A program made the position numbers and the translations under genes. From assembly GCA_963755235.1 (NCBI GenBank), contig CAVWJT010000012.1:135100-199099 (forward strand): a stretch of 64,000 nucleotides of DNA. Direction: 5' to 3'. The stretch comes from JALZMG01 sp963755235 (GTDB taxonomy: Bacteria > Actinomycetota > Acidimicrobiia > Acidimicrobiales > Ilumatobacteraceae). This document shows positions 40,579 through 49,466 of this stretch, one piece after another; the first letter of the stretch is position 1; every line of letters starts with the position of its first letter. The notes below the pieces were generated by a model. That model was not told the origin of the DNA and ran no database searches. It saw only the letters and a program-made list of their open reading frames with translations.

Positions 40579-41351
40579 ACATGGCGAACGACTTCACCCC
40601 GGACGACGCGATGACCATCGCCGCCGCCCGCTGCCTGGAAGACGGCGCGGTGTGCTTCGTCGGGATCGGGCTGCCGAGCACCGCCGCCAACCTCGCCCGG
40701 CGCACCCACGCCCCGAACCTGGTGCTCGTCTACGAGTCCGGCACGCTGGGCTCCAAGCCGCAGCGGTTGCCGCTGTCGATCGGCGACGGCGAGCTCGCCG
40801 ACACCGCCGACAGCGTGATCTCCGTGCCCGAGGTCTTCAACTACTGGCTCCAACCAGGGCGCATCGACGTCGGGTTCCTCAGCGGCGCCCAGATCGACCG
40901 GTTCGCCAACATCAACTCCACGGTCATCGGCGACTACGAGTCGCCGAAGGTGCGCCTGCCCGGCGCCGGCGGGGCGCCCGAGATCGCGGCGTCCTGCCGG
41001 GAGGTGATGGTGATGCTGCGGCAGACACCACGGGCGTTCGTGGAGCGAGTCGATTTCGTGTCGTCGATGGGGTTCGGCGGGGGCCCTGGCGACCGGGAGC
41101 GGCTGGGCCTGCGCGGCGCCGGGCCGCGGACCGTCGTCACCGATATCGGCATCCTGCGCCCAGACCCGGAGACGTGCGAGCTGACCCTGGTCGCGCTGCA
41201 GCCGGGGGCGACCGTCGACCACGCCCACGAGGCGACCGGCTGGAAACTCGCCGTCGCCGACGAGATCGAGGAGGTGCCGCCGCCCACGCCCGACGAACTC
41301 GCGGTGCTCCGCGAGCTGCAGGCCACGATCACATCCGGGGCGACCGCGTGA
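40575..41351 (+). CDS. pcaJ: 3-oxoadipate CoA-transferase subunit B
   Basis: 258 aa. The catalytic glutamate region of class I CoA-transferases is at LVLVYESGTLGSKP. INSTVIGDY and VDFVSSMGFGGG are also typical. The start is GTG at 40575, overlapping the pcaI stop; ATG at 40581 is the alternative. The stop overlaps the pobA GTG. Confidence 0.92.
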   Translation: MNMANDFTPDDAMTIAAARCLEDGAVCFVGIGLPSTAANLARRTHAPNLVLVYESGTLGSKPQRLPLSIGDGELADTADSVISVPEVFNYWLQPGRIDVGFLSGAQIDRFANINSTVIGDYESPKVRLPGAGGAPEIAASCREVMVMLRQTPRAFVERVDFVSSMGFGGGPGDRERLGLRGAGPRTVVTDIGILRPDPETCELTLVALQPGATVDHAHEATGWKLAVADEIEEVPPPTPDELAVLRELQATITSGATA

Positions 41352-42547
41352 ACGACATCCCCGACGAGACCCAGGTCGGCATCGTCGGGGCCGGACCGGC
41401 CGGCCTCGTGCTCGCCCACCTGCTGCGCGAACGGGGGCTCGACAGCGTCGTGCTCGAGCTCCGCGACCGCGAGTACGTCGAACACCGCGTCCGCGCCGGC
41501 GTGCTCGAGGCACCGACCGTCGAGCTCCTGCGCGACCTCGGCCTGGCCGAGCGCCTCGACCGCGAGAGCCTCCCGCACCGCGGCATCCAGCTCGCCTTCG
41601 ACGACCGGCGTCACCACATCGACTTCGTCGAGCTCGTCGGCCGGTCGATCACCGTGTACGGCCAGCAGGAGGTCGTCAAGGACCTCATCGCCGCCCGGCT
41701 CGCGGCCGGCGACCCGATCGGGTTCGAAGCGCTCGACGTCGAGCCGGTCGACGTCGACACCGACAAGCCGCTCATCCGCTACCGCCACCACGGCGAGCCG
41801 CGGGAGCTGCGCTGCCAGGTCGTGGCGGGCTGCGACGGGTTCCACGGCGTCTGCCGTCCGCTCGTGCCCGACCGCGCGGAGTACGACCGGCAGTACCCGT
41901 TCGCCTGGCTCGGCATCCTGGCCGAGGCCGCCCCGACCCAGGACGAGCTGATCTACTCGAGCCACGAACGGGGCTTCGCCCTCTACAGCATGCGCTCGCC
42001 GACGATCACCCGGCTCTACCTCCAGGTCCCCGCCGACGAGACCCTCGACGGCTGGTCGGACGACCGCATCTGGTCCGAGCTCGAGACCCGCCTGCCGACC
42101 GAGGACGGGTTCGTCCTCAACACCGGCCCGATCCTCGACAAGGGAATCACCGAGATGCGCGGCTTCGTGACGACGCCGATGCGCCACGGCAACCTGGTGC
42201 TCGCCGGCGACGCCGCCCACATCGTGCCGCCGACCGGAGCCAAGGGGATGAACCTGGCCATCGCCGACGTGTTCGTGCTCGCCGGCATCCTCGACGACGT
42301 CCTCAACCACGGCCGCGGCGAGCGGCTCGACGACTACACCGCGGCCTGCCTACGCCGGGTGTGGCGGGCGCAGCACTTCTCGTGGTGGATGACGTCGATG
42401 CTGCACCGCTTCGGCGACGACCCGTTCCAACGGCAGCTGCAGCTCTCCGAGCTGGCCCTCGTGACCGGCTCGGTCAACGCGGCGCGCAACCTCGCCGAGA
42501 ACTACACGGGCCTACCGTTCGGCGACATGTACGGAGGTACTTCATGA
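41348..42547 (+). CDS. pobA: 4-hydroxybenzoate 3-monooxygenase
   Basis: 399 aa flavoprotein that hydroxylates 4-hydroxybenzoate to protocatechuate. FAD motif VGIVGAGPAGLVLAHLL, the DG-type motif VVAGCDGFHGVCRP, and LVLAGDAAHIVPPTGAKGMNLAIAD (given as a region) match PobA closely, as does HRVRAGVLEAPTV. The GTG at 41348 overlaps pcaJ. Its place inside the pca operon feeds its product directly to PcaGH. Confidence 0.94.
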   Translation: MNDIPDETQVGIVGAGPAGLVLAHLLRERGLDSVVLELRDREYVEHRVRAGVLEAPTVELLRDLGLAERLDRESLPHRGIQLAFDDRRHHIDFVELVGRSITVYGQQEVVKDLIAARLAAGDPIGFEALDVEPVDVDTDKPLIRYRHHGEPRELRCQVVAGCDGFHGVCRPLVPDRAEYDRQYPFAWLGILAEAAPTQDELIYSSHERGFALYSMRSPTITRLYLQVPADETLDGWSDDRIWSELETRLPTEDGFVLNTGPILDKGITEMRGFVTTPMRHGNLVLAGDAAHIVPPTGAKGMNLAIADVFVLAGILDDVLNHGRGERLDDYTAACLRRVWRAQHFSWWMTSMLHRFGDDPFQRQLQLSELALVTGSVNAARNLAENYTGLPFGDMYGGTS

Positions 42548-43284
42548 CGATCACCAGCGACGACTGGGACTCTTTCGCCCCTCCGCCGCCGGGCACGCAT
42601 CCGCCGCTGGACTCGGTGGAGTACCGCTCGGCGGCGTTGCGCCACCCTCGGCGCGATCCGGTCGTGCTCGATCCGGCCAAGGCCGACCTCACCGAGCTGT
42701 CCGGTCCGGTCTTCGGCGAGAGCGCGGTGACGCCGGCCGACACCGACTTGACGATCGGACCCGACGGGGAGGCTGTCGGTCAGCGCATCGTCGTCACCGG
42801 CCGGCTGCTCGACGCCGGCGGGCGGCCGATCCCGTCGTCGCTGATCGAGATCTGGCAGGCCAACGCATCCGGCCGCTATCGCCATCCGAACGACCAGTGG
42901 CCCGGCCCGCTCGACCCCAACTTCACCGGCGGCGGCCGCTGCCTCACCGGCGCCGACGGCAGCTACCGCTTCGTCACGATTCGCCCGGGCGCTTATCCCT
43001 GGCGCAATCATCCCAACGCGTGGCGACCCGCCCACATCCACTTCTCGGTGTTCGGCCGCTCGTTCCGTCAGCGGCTGGTGACCCAGATGTACTTCCCCGG
43101 TGATCCGCTCTTCTTCCAGGACCCGATCTGGAACTCGATCCCGGACCCGGCCGCCCGCGAGCGCGTGATCTCCGAGTACGACCACGACGTCACCGAGCCC
43201 GAATGGGCGTTGGGGTTCCGCTTCGACATCGTCGTCCGCGGGCCGGCGCGGACCCCGTTCGACAACGACCGGGCCGATGGCTGA
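42544..43284 (+). CDS. pcaH: Protocatechuate 3,4-dioxygenase beta subunit
   Basis: 246 aa. Intradiol ring cleavage of protocatechuate to 3-carboxy-cis,cis-muconate. Iron ligands are visible as Tyr in SGRYRHP and PGAYPWRN and His in the WRPAHIHFSVFG block. The ATG overlaps the pobA stop (ATGA). A GGAGG lies about 10 nt upstream. Confidence 0.94.
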   Translation: MTITSDDWDSFAPPPPGTHPPLDSVEYRSAALRHPRRDPVVLDPAKADLTELSGPVFGESAVTPADTDLTIGPDGEAVGQRIVVTGRLLDAGGRPIPSSLIEIWQANASGRYRHPNDQWPGPLDPNFTGGGRCLTGADGSYRFVTIRPGAYPWRNHPNAWRPAHIHFSVFGRSFRQRLVTQMYFPGDPLFFQDPIWNSIPDPAARERVISEYDHDVTEPEWALGFRFDIVVRGPARTPFDNDRADG

Positions 43285-43789
43285 CTCTCCGCCCGGACAC
43301 ACGGCGTCGCAGACCGTCGGGCCGTTCCTCCACATCGCCCTCGCCGACCCGGCGGACCGCTTCGCCGTGACCGACGGCGCCGACGGCGCGATCGTCGTGC
43401 GCGGCCGGCTCACCGACGGCAACGGCGACCCCATCCCGGACGGGCTCATCGAGACGTGGCAGGTCGACGAGCGCTTCGCCCGCAGCGCGACCGACGCCGA
43501 CGGCGGTTGGGAGATCCGGACCACCAAGCCCCCGCCGGCCCCCACACGCGACGGCACCGCCCAGGCGCCACATCTCGTCATGTCGGTGTTCGCCAGGGGG
43601 CTGCTCGACCGGGTCGTCACCCGGGTGTACTTCGGCGACGAGGAGGACGCCAACGCCACCGACCCGACGTTGGCGGTGGTCGACCCGGACCGGCGGTCGC
43701 TGCTCGTCGCCACGCCGGACGGCGAGGCCACCTACCGCTTCGACATCCGCCTCCAGGGCGAGGATGAATCCGTCTTCTTCGCCATCTGA
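43277..43789 (+). CDS. pcaG: Protocatechuate 3,4-dioxygenase alpha subunit
   Basis: 170 aa. Starts TASQTVGPFLHIAL after a short leader, followed by RGRLTDGNGDPIPDGLIETWQVDE and PHLVMSVFARGLLDRVVTRVYF (regions), as in PcaG. It lacks the iron-ligand pattern of the beta subunit, as expected. Overlaps pcaH by 8 nt and pcaB by 26 nt. Confidence 0.93.
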   Translation: MADSPPGHTASQTVGPFLHIALADPADRFAVTDGADGAIVVRGRLTDGNGDPIPDGLIETWQVDERFARSATDADGGWEIRTTKPPPAPTRDGTAQAPHLVMSVFARGLLDRVVTRVYFGDEEDANATDPTLAVVDPDRRSLLVATPDGEATYRFDIRLQGEDESVFFAI

Positions 43790-44876
43790 AGGCGGTCCGT
43801 TCGACTTCCTCGTCAACCGCGGCCCGGTGGCCGCGGCGACATCGGCGACCGCCTGGTTGGCGGCGATGATCGAGGTCGAGGCGGCCTTGGCGCAGGCGTG
43901 GGCGCAAGTGCTCGCCGCGCCGCCCGACGTGTCGACGGCGATCGCCGACGCGTGCGCGGTCGAGCGCGTCGACCCCGCGGCGGTGTTCGCCGCCGCCGAG
44001 CTGGGCGGCAACCCGGTGATCCCGCTCGTGCCGATGCTCGAGGAGCTGGCCGGCTCTGCGGCGGGCGAGCTGCTCCATCGGGGGGCGACCAGTCAGGACA
44101 TCCTCGACACCGCGGCGATGCTCGTCGTGCGGCGTTGCTCGGACCTGGTCCGCGACCGGCTCGTCGCGGTGCGGGGCGTTGCCGCCGACCTCGCCCGCGC
44201 CCACGGGGCGACGCCGATGATCGGGCGCACCCTGCTCCAACACGCCGTGCCGACGACGTTCGGCGCGGTGGTCGACCGCTGGCTCGCCGGGCTCGATGCC
44301 GCCCGGACCGAGATCGGGCGGGTCGACACCCAGCTGCCGCTCCAGCTCGGCGGGCCCGTCGGCGACCGAGCGTCGTTCGGGCCGGAGTTCGGAGCCGTCG
44401 TCGCGCTGGTCGCCGCGCGGCTGACGCTGGTCGCGCCGGCCACGTCGTGGCACACCCAGCGGGCCCCGACGGCGGCGATCGCCGGGGCCTGGGGACTGGC
44501 GGCGTCGACGATCGGTGCGATCGCCCTCGACATCGTGCTGCTGGCGCAGAGCGACGTGGGCGAGGTGGCCGAGCGCGCCGCGGGTGCCGGCGGGTCGTCG
44601 TCGATGCCGCACAAGCACAACCCGGTCGCCGCGGTCAGCGCCCGGGCCGCGGCCATGCAGACGCCCGGACTGGTGGCCACGCTGCTCGCCGCCGCCGGCA
44701 GCCACGAGCTCGAGCGGGCGGCCGGAGCGTGGCACGCCGAGTGGCCGGCGCTGAACGCGCTGCTCCGTGCGACGGCGGCCGCGGTCGACTGGCTGGGGAC
44801 GAGCCTCGAGCGGTTGACCGTCGACGAGCAGCGGATGGCGGCCAATCTGGCGAGGAGTCAGGAGGAGCCGCGATGA
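43764..44876 (+). CDS. pcaB: 3-carboxy-cis,cis-muconate cycloisomerase
   Basis: 370 aa member of the fumarase/aspartase superfamily. The superfamily signature is GSSSMPHKHNPV, and the substrate-binding block HRGATSQDILDTA and QHAVPTTFG are also present. Forms 4-carboxymuconolactone. The ATG at 43764 overlaps the pcaG 3' end; somewhat shorter than the common 450-aa length because the C-terminal domain is reduced. Confidence 0.92.
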   Translation: MNPSSSPSEGGPFDFLVNRGPVAAATSATAWLAAMIEVEAALAQAWAQVLAAPPDVSTAIADACAVERVDPAAVFAAAELGGNPVIPLVPMLEELAGSAAGELLHRGATSQDILDTAAMLVVRRCSDLVRDRLVAVRGVAADLARAHGATPMIGRTLLQHAVPTTFGAVVDRWLAGLDAARTEIGRVDTQLPLQLGGPVGDRASFGPEFGAVVALVAARLTLVAPATSWHTQRAPTAAIAGAWGLAASTIGAIALDIVLLAQSDVGEVAERAAGAGGSSSMPHKHNPVAAVSARAAAMQTPGLVATLLAAAGSHELERAAGAWHAEWPALNALLRATAAAVDWLGTSLERLTVDEQRMAANLARSQEEPR

Positions 44877-45655
44877 CCAACATCACCGACCTGCACATCG
44901 AGGAGACGGGATCGTCCGCCGGCCCGGTCGTCGTCTGGCTGGGGTCCCTCGGGAGCACGGCGGCGATGTGGGAACCGCAGATCAGCCAGCTCGGCGACCG
45001 CTTCCGCTGCCTGCTCGTCGACCACCCGGGTCACGGCAAGAGCCCGGCCGCGCCCGGCCCGTACACGATCGCCGGGCTCGCCGACGGGGTCGTCGCCGCC
45101 CTCGACCGGGCCGACGTCGACCGGGCGCACATCGTCGGGCTCTCGATCGGGGCGATGATCGGGATGGCGCTGGCCATCGATCACCCCGAACGCGTCGATC
45201 GCCTGGCCCTGCTCTGCACGTCCGCCCAGCTCGGGCCGCCATCGGCGTGGGAGGAGCGGGCGGCCGCGGTGCGCGCCGGCGGGACCAGCGCGATCGCCGA
45301 AACGGTCGTCGGGCGGTGGCTGTCACCGGACTATCGGGACGCCCATCCCGACGAGTTCGCCGAGCTCGTGGCCATGGTGTCGTCGGTCGACCGGGATGGC
45401 TACGCCTGGTGCTGCGAGGCGATCGCGGCGATGGACCTGCGCGCCGACCTGCCCGGCGTGGCCACGCCGACACTGGTCGTCGCCGGCGCACTCGATCCGG
45501 CGACGCCGGTCGAGCACGGCGAGCTGATCGCCTCGCTCGTCCCCGGCGCGCGCGTCGAGATCCTCGAGGCCGCCCACCTGGCGAGCTGGGAGCGGGCGGC
45601 CGAGGTCAACGCCTTGTTGGAGGACCACCTGCTCGGCGGAGGGGGCGGCGGATGA
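44873..45655 (+). CDS. pcaD: 3-oxoadipate enol-lactonase
   Basis: 260 aa alpha/beta hydrolase. The nucleophile elbow is GLSIGAM, the oxyanion region GSLGSTAAMWEPQ, and the acid/His positions are GALDPATPVEHGE and EAAHLASWE. Hydrolyses 3-oxoadipate enol-lactone to 3-oxoadipate. The ATG overlaps the pcaB stop. It is separate from pcaC, although PcaCD fusions (PcaL) are common in actinobacteria. Confidence 0.92.
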   Translation: MTNITDLHIEETGSSAGPVVVWLGSLGSTAAMWEPQISQLGDRFRCLLVDHPGHGKSPAAPGPYTIAGLADGVVAALDRADVDRAHIVGLSIGAMIGMALAIDHPERVDRLALLCTSAQLGPPSAWEERAAAVRAGGTSAIAETVVGRWLSPDYRDAHPDEFAELVAMVSSVDRDGYAWCCEAIAAMDLRADLPGVATPTLVVAGALDPATPVEHGELIASLVPGARVEILEAAHLASWERAAEVNALLEDHLLGGGGGG

Positions 45656-46032
45656 GCGACGACCGCTACGAGGCGGGCATGCGGGTGCGCCGCGAGGTGC
45701 TCGGGGACGAGCACGTCGACCGGGCCGTCGCGGCCACGACCGACCTCGACGCCGACTTCCAGCACTACATCACGACGTCGGCGTGGGGCTCGCTGTGGAC
45801 ACGCGACGACCGCCTCGACCGCCGCACGCGATCGTGCATCACCATCGCCCTGCTCACCGCGCTGCGGGCCGAGCACGAGCTGGGGATGCACATCCGCGCC
45901 GGGCTGCGCAACGGACTCACCCCGGAGGAGATCACCGAGGTGATCCTCCACACGGCCGCCTACGCCGGCATCCCCGCCGCCAACACGGCGATCGCCGTCG
46001 CCAAGGAGGCGCTCGCCGACGACCCGCCGTGA
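45652..46032 (+). CDS. pcaC: 4-carboxymuconolactone decarboxylase
   Basis: 126 aa AhpD-like fold. The core RTRSCITIALLTALRAEHELGMHIRAGLRNGLTPEEI is characteristic (cited as a region). The ATG overlaps the pcaD stop as ATGA. Last gene of the operon; a strong hairpin follows 37 nt downstream. Confidence 0.93.
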   Translation: MSDDRYEAGMRVRREVLGDEHVDRAVAATTDLDADFQHYITTSAWGSLWTRDDRLDRRTRSCITIALLTALRAEHELGMHIRAGLRNGLTPEEITEVILHTAAYAGIPAANTAIAVAKEALADDPP

Positions 46033-46040
46033 CTCCCCCA

Positions 46041-46113
46041 TCTGGGCGGGAATCTTGTCAATCCACCATCTGGGCGGGAATTTTGCCAACTGTTGGCAAG
46101 GATCCCGCCCAGA
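46041..46113 (+). terminator. Repeat and long hairpin after pcaC
   Basis: TCTGGGCGGGAATTTTGCCAA (46069-46089, 21 nt; cited by position) pairs, with two mismatches, with 46093-46113 around a CTG loop. A near-copy of the left arm also lies at 46041-46061, so there are three related arms: two direct and one inverted. The hairpin is suited to end pca transcription before radA; no clear T-run follows. Confidence 0.6.
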
Positions 46114-46161
46114 CCCACGGCATGGGGCGAGGTGCTGACACCCCTTCTTCATGATGGGGCC

Positions 46162-47544
46162 ATGGTCAGGACGAGGACCGTGCACGCCTGCCAGGAGTGC
46201 GGCACCAATCACCCGAAGTGGTCGGGGCAGTGCTCGGGGTGCGGCGCGTGGAACAGTCTCGTCGAGGAGGTGGGCGACGACGCGGCCGCCGCCGGCCGGC
46301 CGCCGGGCGTCGCCGCGATGTCCGAGCTCAGCCTCCTCCACGACATCGACGCCCTCCTCGGCCAGCCCCGGCCAACGGGCATCGGCGAGCTCGACCGCGT
46401 GCTCGACGGCGGCATCGTGCCCGGTTCCGTCACCCTGCTCGGCGGCGAGCCGGGCATCGGCAAGAGCACGCTGCTGCTGCAGCTCGTGGCCTGGTGGCCG
46501 GGCTCCACCCTCTACGTCAGCGCCGAGGAGAGCCCGCAGCAGGTGCGGCTGCGCGCCGAGCGCCTCGGCGCGGTGCGACCGGAGCTGTGGATCGCCGCCG
46601 AGAGCTCGCTCGAAGGGGTCCTCGCGGCGATCGACAGCACCGCAGCCGACCTCGTCGTGATCGACAGCATCCAGACCATCGCCGACGGGCGCCTGGCGTC
46701 AGCGCCCGGGTCGATCGGCCAGGTGCGCGACTGCGCCCAGCAGCTGGTCGTCGAAGCCAAGCGGCGAAGCGTCGCGATGGTGCTCGTCGGCCACGTCACC
46801 AAGGACGGCTCGCTCGCCGGCCCCCGTGTGCTCGAACACGTCGTCGACACCGTGCTCTCGTTCGAGGGTGAACGTCACCACGCGCTGCGGATGTTGCGCG
46901 CCGTGAAGCACCGCTTCGGCTCCACCAACGAGCTCGGGCTGTTCGAGATGACCGGGCACGGCCTCGTCGGCGTGCCCGACCCGTCCAAGCTGTTCCTCTC
47001 CGACCGCCGCCGCGGGCTCACCGGCTCGGTCGTCGTCCCGGTCATCGAGGGGCACCGGCCCGTGCTCGTGGAGATCCAGGCCCTCACCGTGCCGAATGCC
47101 TCGGGCTCCCCGCCGCGGCGCAACGCCCAGGGCCTCGACAGCGGCCGCCTGGCGCTGCTCCTCGCCGTGCTCGAACGTCACGCCCTGGTGCGGCTCGGCG
47201 CCCAGGATGTCTACGTCTCCGCCGTCGGCGGGATGCGGCTCACCGAGCCCGGCACCGACCTCGGCGTGGCCCTCGCCGTCGCCGCGGCCGCCGCCGAGCT
47301 GATCGTGCCCGACGATCTGGTCGTGATCGGCGAGGTCGGGCTCGGCGGCGAGGTGCGCCAGGTCGCCCGCACGACCCGCCGGCTCACCGAGGCGGCCCGG
47401 CTCGGATATCGCCGGGCGATCGTGCCGCCGTCGTCGCCGCCCGTCGACGGCATCGAGTTGGTCCGCGTCGCCACCCTGGCCGAGGCGCTGGCCCGGGCGT
47501 GCGGGCCGGAGAGTGGTTGGGGGGCCTCGGCCGGCGACTCCTAG
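46162..47544 (+). CDS. radA: DNA repair protein RadA
   Basis: 460 aa. The N-terminal zinc finger is CQECGTNHPKWSGQCSGC, Walker A is GEPGIGKSTLL, and the C-terminal Lon-like domain runs from VYVSAVGGMRL to VVIGEVGLGGEV. The RadA-specific KNRFG motif appears here as KHRFG. Helps branch migration in recombination. The ATG at 46162 (MVRTRTVHACQ) sets the finger at the N-terminus; longer frames upstream would run into the hairpin. 9 nt before disA. Confidence 0.93.
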   Translation: MVRTRTVHACQECGTNHPKWSGQCSGCGAWNSLVEEVGDDAAAAGRPPGVAAMSELSLLHDIDALLGQPRPTGIGELDRVLDGGIVPGSVTLLGGEPGIGKSTLLLQLVAWWPGSTLYVSAEESPQQVRLRAERLGAVRPELWIAAESSLEGVLAAIDSTAADLVVIDSIQTIADGRLASAPGSIGQVRDCAQQLVVEAKRRSVAMVLVGHVTKDGSLAGPRVLEHVVDTVLSFEGERHHALRMLRAVKHRFGSTNELGLFEMTGHGLVGVPDPSKLFLSDRRRGLTGSVVVPVIEGHRPVLVEIQALTVPNASGSPPRRNAQGLDSGRLALLLAVLERHALVRLGAQDVYVSAVGGMRLTEPGTDLGVALAVAAAAAELIVPDDLVVIGEVGLGGEVRQVARTTRRLTEAARLGYRRAIVPPSSPPVDGIELVRVATLAEALARACGPESGWGASAGDS

Positions 47545-47547
47545 AAT
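47542..47547 (+). promoter_or_regulatory. -10 box of disA
   Basis: TAGAAT lies 6 nt before the disA ATG. It allows disA to have its own leaderless transcript in addition to read-through from radA. Confidence 0.5.
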
Positions 47548-47553
47548 CCCCGT

Positions 47554-48630
47554 ATGGTGAGCCGGCACCGCGCCGTCAACGACGAGCTGCGCGACGCGCT
47601 TTCCAGGGTGGCGCCGGGAACGCCCCTGCGTGACGGCATCGACCGGGTGATCCGATCCCACGCCGGCGCCCTGCTCGTCCTCGACGACGGCCCGACCGTG
47701 TTGACGATCTGCTCGGGTGGATTCCTCGTCGACGCCCCCTACAGCCCGCAACGTCTGTCCGAGCTGGCCAAGATGGACGGGGCGATCATCCTGTCGTCCG
47801 ACGGCAGCCGGATCGCCCGAGCCAACGTCCACCTCGTCCCCGACCCCACCGTCCCGACCGTGGAGACCGGCACCCGGCACCGCACGGCCGAGCGGGTCTC
47901 GCGCTCGCTGAACGTGCCCGTCGTTTCGGCGAGCGAGGAGATGGGGATCATCAACGTCTACGCCGGCGGGTCCCGGCACCAGCTGCAGGACATCGGCCGG
48001 CTCCTCGACCGGGCCAACCAGGCGCTGCAGACGCTCGAGCGGTACAAGGTGCGCCTCGACGACGCCATCGCCAACCTCACCGCCGCCGAGCTGGAAGATG
48101 TCGTGTCGCTGCGCGACGTCGTCACCGTGGTCCAGCGGGGCGAGATGGTGCACCGCATCGCCGACGAGATCGAGACGATGATCATCGAGCTCGGCCTCGA
48201 CGCCCGCCTCCTGCGGTTGCAACTCGACGAGATCTACAGCGACGTCGACGACGAGCTCGATCTGGTCATCGCCGACTATCTCCCGGCCGGGCGGACCGTC
48301 GCCGAGACCCTGGCCGAGATGTCCCGGCTGGACGACGACGAGGTGCTCGACCATCGCATCGCCGCCGCCTCCCTGCGCCGGGACAGCGACAGCCGCAACC
48401 TCGACCAGGAGGTCGTCCCCAAGGGTTTGCGCCTCCTCCACCGGGTGCACCGGCTGCCCGCGGACAAGGCCGCCACCATCGCCGACCACTTCGGTGGGCT
48501 GGCCAAGCTGCAGCGGGCGACGATCGCCGATCTGATGGCCGTCGACGACGTCGACGAGGTGACGGCGATGGCGATCAAGGACACCCTGGAACGGGTCACC
48601 GAGTCGACCATCCTCGACCAGTACAGCTGA
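47554..48630 (+). CDS. disA: Diadenylate cyclase / DNA integrity scanning protein DisA
   Basis: 358 aa. The N-terminal DAC domain has the two ATP-binding motifs MDGAIILSSDG and TRHRTAERV; a helical linker and a C-terminal helix-hairpin-helix DNA-binding domain (FGGLAKLQRATIADLMAVDDV, as a region) follow. Makes c-di-AMP while scanning DNA for branched structures. The radA-disA order is conserved in Gram-positive bacteria, and RadA is known to modulate DisA. Confidence 0.95.
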   Translation: MVSRHRAVNDELRDALSRVAPGTPLRDGIDRVIRSHAGALLVLDDGPTVLTICSGGFLVDAPYSPQRLSELAKMDGAIILSSDGSRIARANVHLVPDPTVPTVETGTRHRTAERVSRSLNVPVVSASEEMGIINVYAGGSRHQLQDIGRLLDRANQALQTLERYKVRLDDAIANLTAAELEDVVSLRDVVTVVQRGEMVHRIADEIETMIIELGLDARLLRLQLDEIYSDVDDELDLVIADYLPAGRTVAETLAEMSRLDDDEVLDHRIAAASLRRDSDSRNLDQEVVPKGLRLLHRVHRLPADKAATIADHFGGLAKLQRATIADLMAVDDVDEVTAMAIKDTLERVTESTILDQYS

Positions 48631-48644
48631 CCGTCCCCGACTTG

Positions 48645-49466
48645 CTACGCGACGGCGTACGTCGCCACGGTGCAGCCCACGGCGAAGATCGGGATCGGCG
48701 CGTAGAAGTGCACGGTCCCCTCGGCGCCGGCAGCGGCACCCGCCACGGCGACGAACGTACGGATCTCGAACCCGCCTTGCCCGGCGTCGGCGTAGACGTC
48801 GAGATCCTCGTAGCCGACGAGCGCCTCGCGGTCGTTGCGGCACCACCGGTCGAGGAACTCCCGGTCCCAGGCCTCGTTGATCTTGCCGGAGTCCGGCGTC
48901 GCCGGCCAGTGCGAGATCCCACCCGTGCCGATCACGGCGATGCGCTCGGGCACCGCGTCGACCGCCCGCCGCAGGGCCTCGCCGAACGCCCACGCCCGGT
49001 GCAGCGGGGCGAGCGGGGGGCCCTGGCAGTTGATGTTCGCCGGGACCAACGGCAAGTCGTACCGCGGCGTCAGGAAGTGCAGCGGGACCATGATCCCGTG
49101 GTCGAGGCGCCACTCCTCGGCGTAGGCGACGTCCACGGTCTGCATGATCTCCTCGATCAGGCGCTTCGACAGGTCTCGATCGCCGGGCACCCGGTTGCGG
49201 TCGATGCGCAGCCACGCCGGATCCTCGATCGGGCCGTCGTAGAAGTCGGCCATGCCGACGGCGAAGCTCGGCATGTTGTTCATGAAGAAGTTGGCGAAGT
49301 GCTCCGCGGCGAGCACCACCAAGGCGTCGGGTCGGGACGCCTCGAGCCGTGCCCGCAGGTCGTCGAACGCCGCGTACAGCCCGTCCCGCAATTCGGGGTC
49401 GGCGAGCTCGGAGCGGGCCGTGATGCCGGGAGCATGGCTGCACACACCGGCGAACACCAGGCTCAC
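48645..49466 (-). CDS. ligB: Class III extradiol dioxygenase, LigB-type catalytic subunit
   Basis: 273 aa. Iron-ligand histidines of the LigB family are placed at GVCSHAPGI and AAEHFANFF, with a Glu later, and GTGGISHWP is the second conserved His block. It would cleave a catechol-type ring, such as protocatechuate or gallate, in the meta position. Overlaps ligA by 4 nt. The substrate is uncertain, because protocatechuate is already handled by PcaGH in this genome; gallate or an O-methylated acid is equally possible. Confidence 0.82.
   Translation of the reverse strand: MSLVFAGVCSHAPGITARSELADPELRDGLYAAFDDLRARLEASRPDALVVLAAEHFANFFMNNMPSFAVGMADFYDGPIEDPAWLRIDRNRVPGDRDLSKRLIEEIMQTVDVAYAEEWRLDHGIMVPLHFLTPRYDLPLVPANINCQGPPLAPLHRAWAFGEALRRAVDAVPERIAVIGTGGISHWPATPDSGKINEAWDREFLDRWCRNDREALVGYEDLDVYADAGQGGFEIRTFVAVAGAAAGAEGTVHFYAPIPIFAVGCTVATYAVA

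Noticed and set aside
46699..49443. A very long open frame (914 codons) on the minus strand opposite radA-disA-ligB
   Set aside because: It lies antisense to clearly conserved genes, is Asp/Arg/Gly/His-rich low-complexity sequence and matches no family; high GC makes such shadow frames common.
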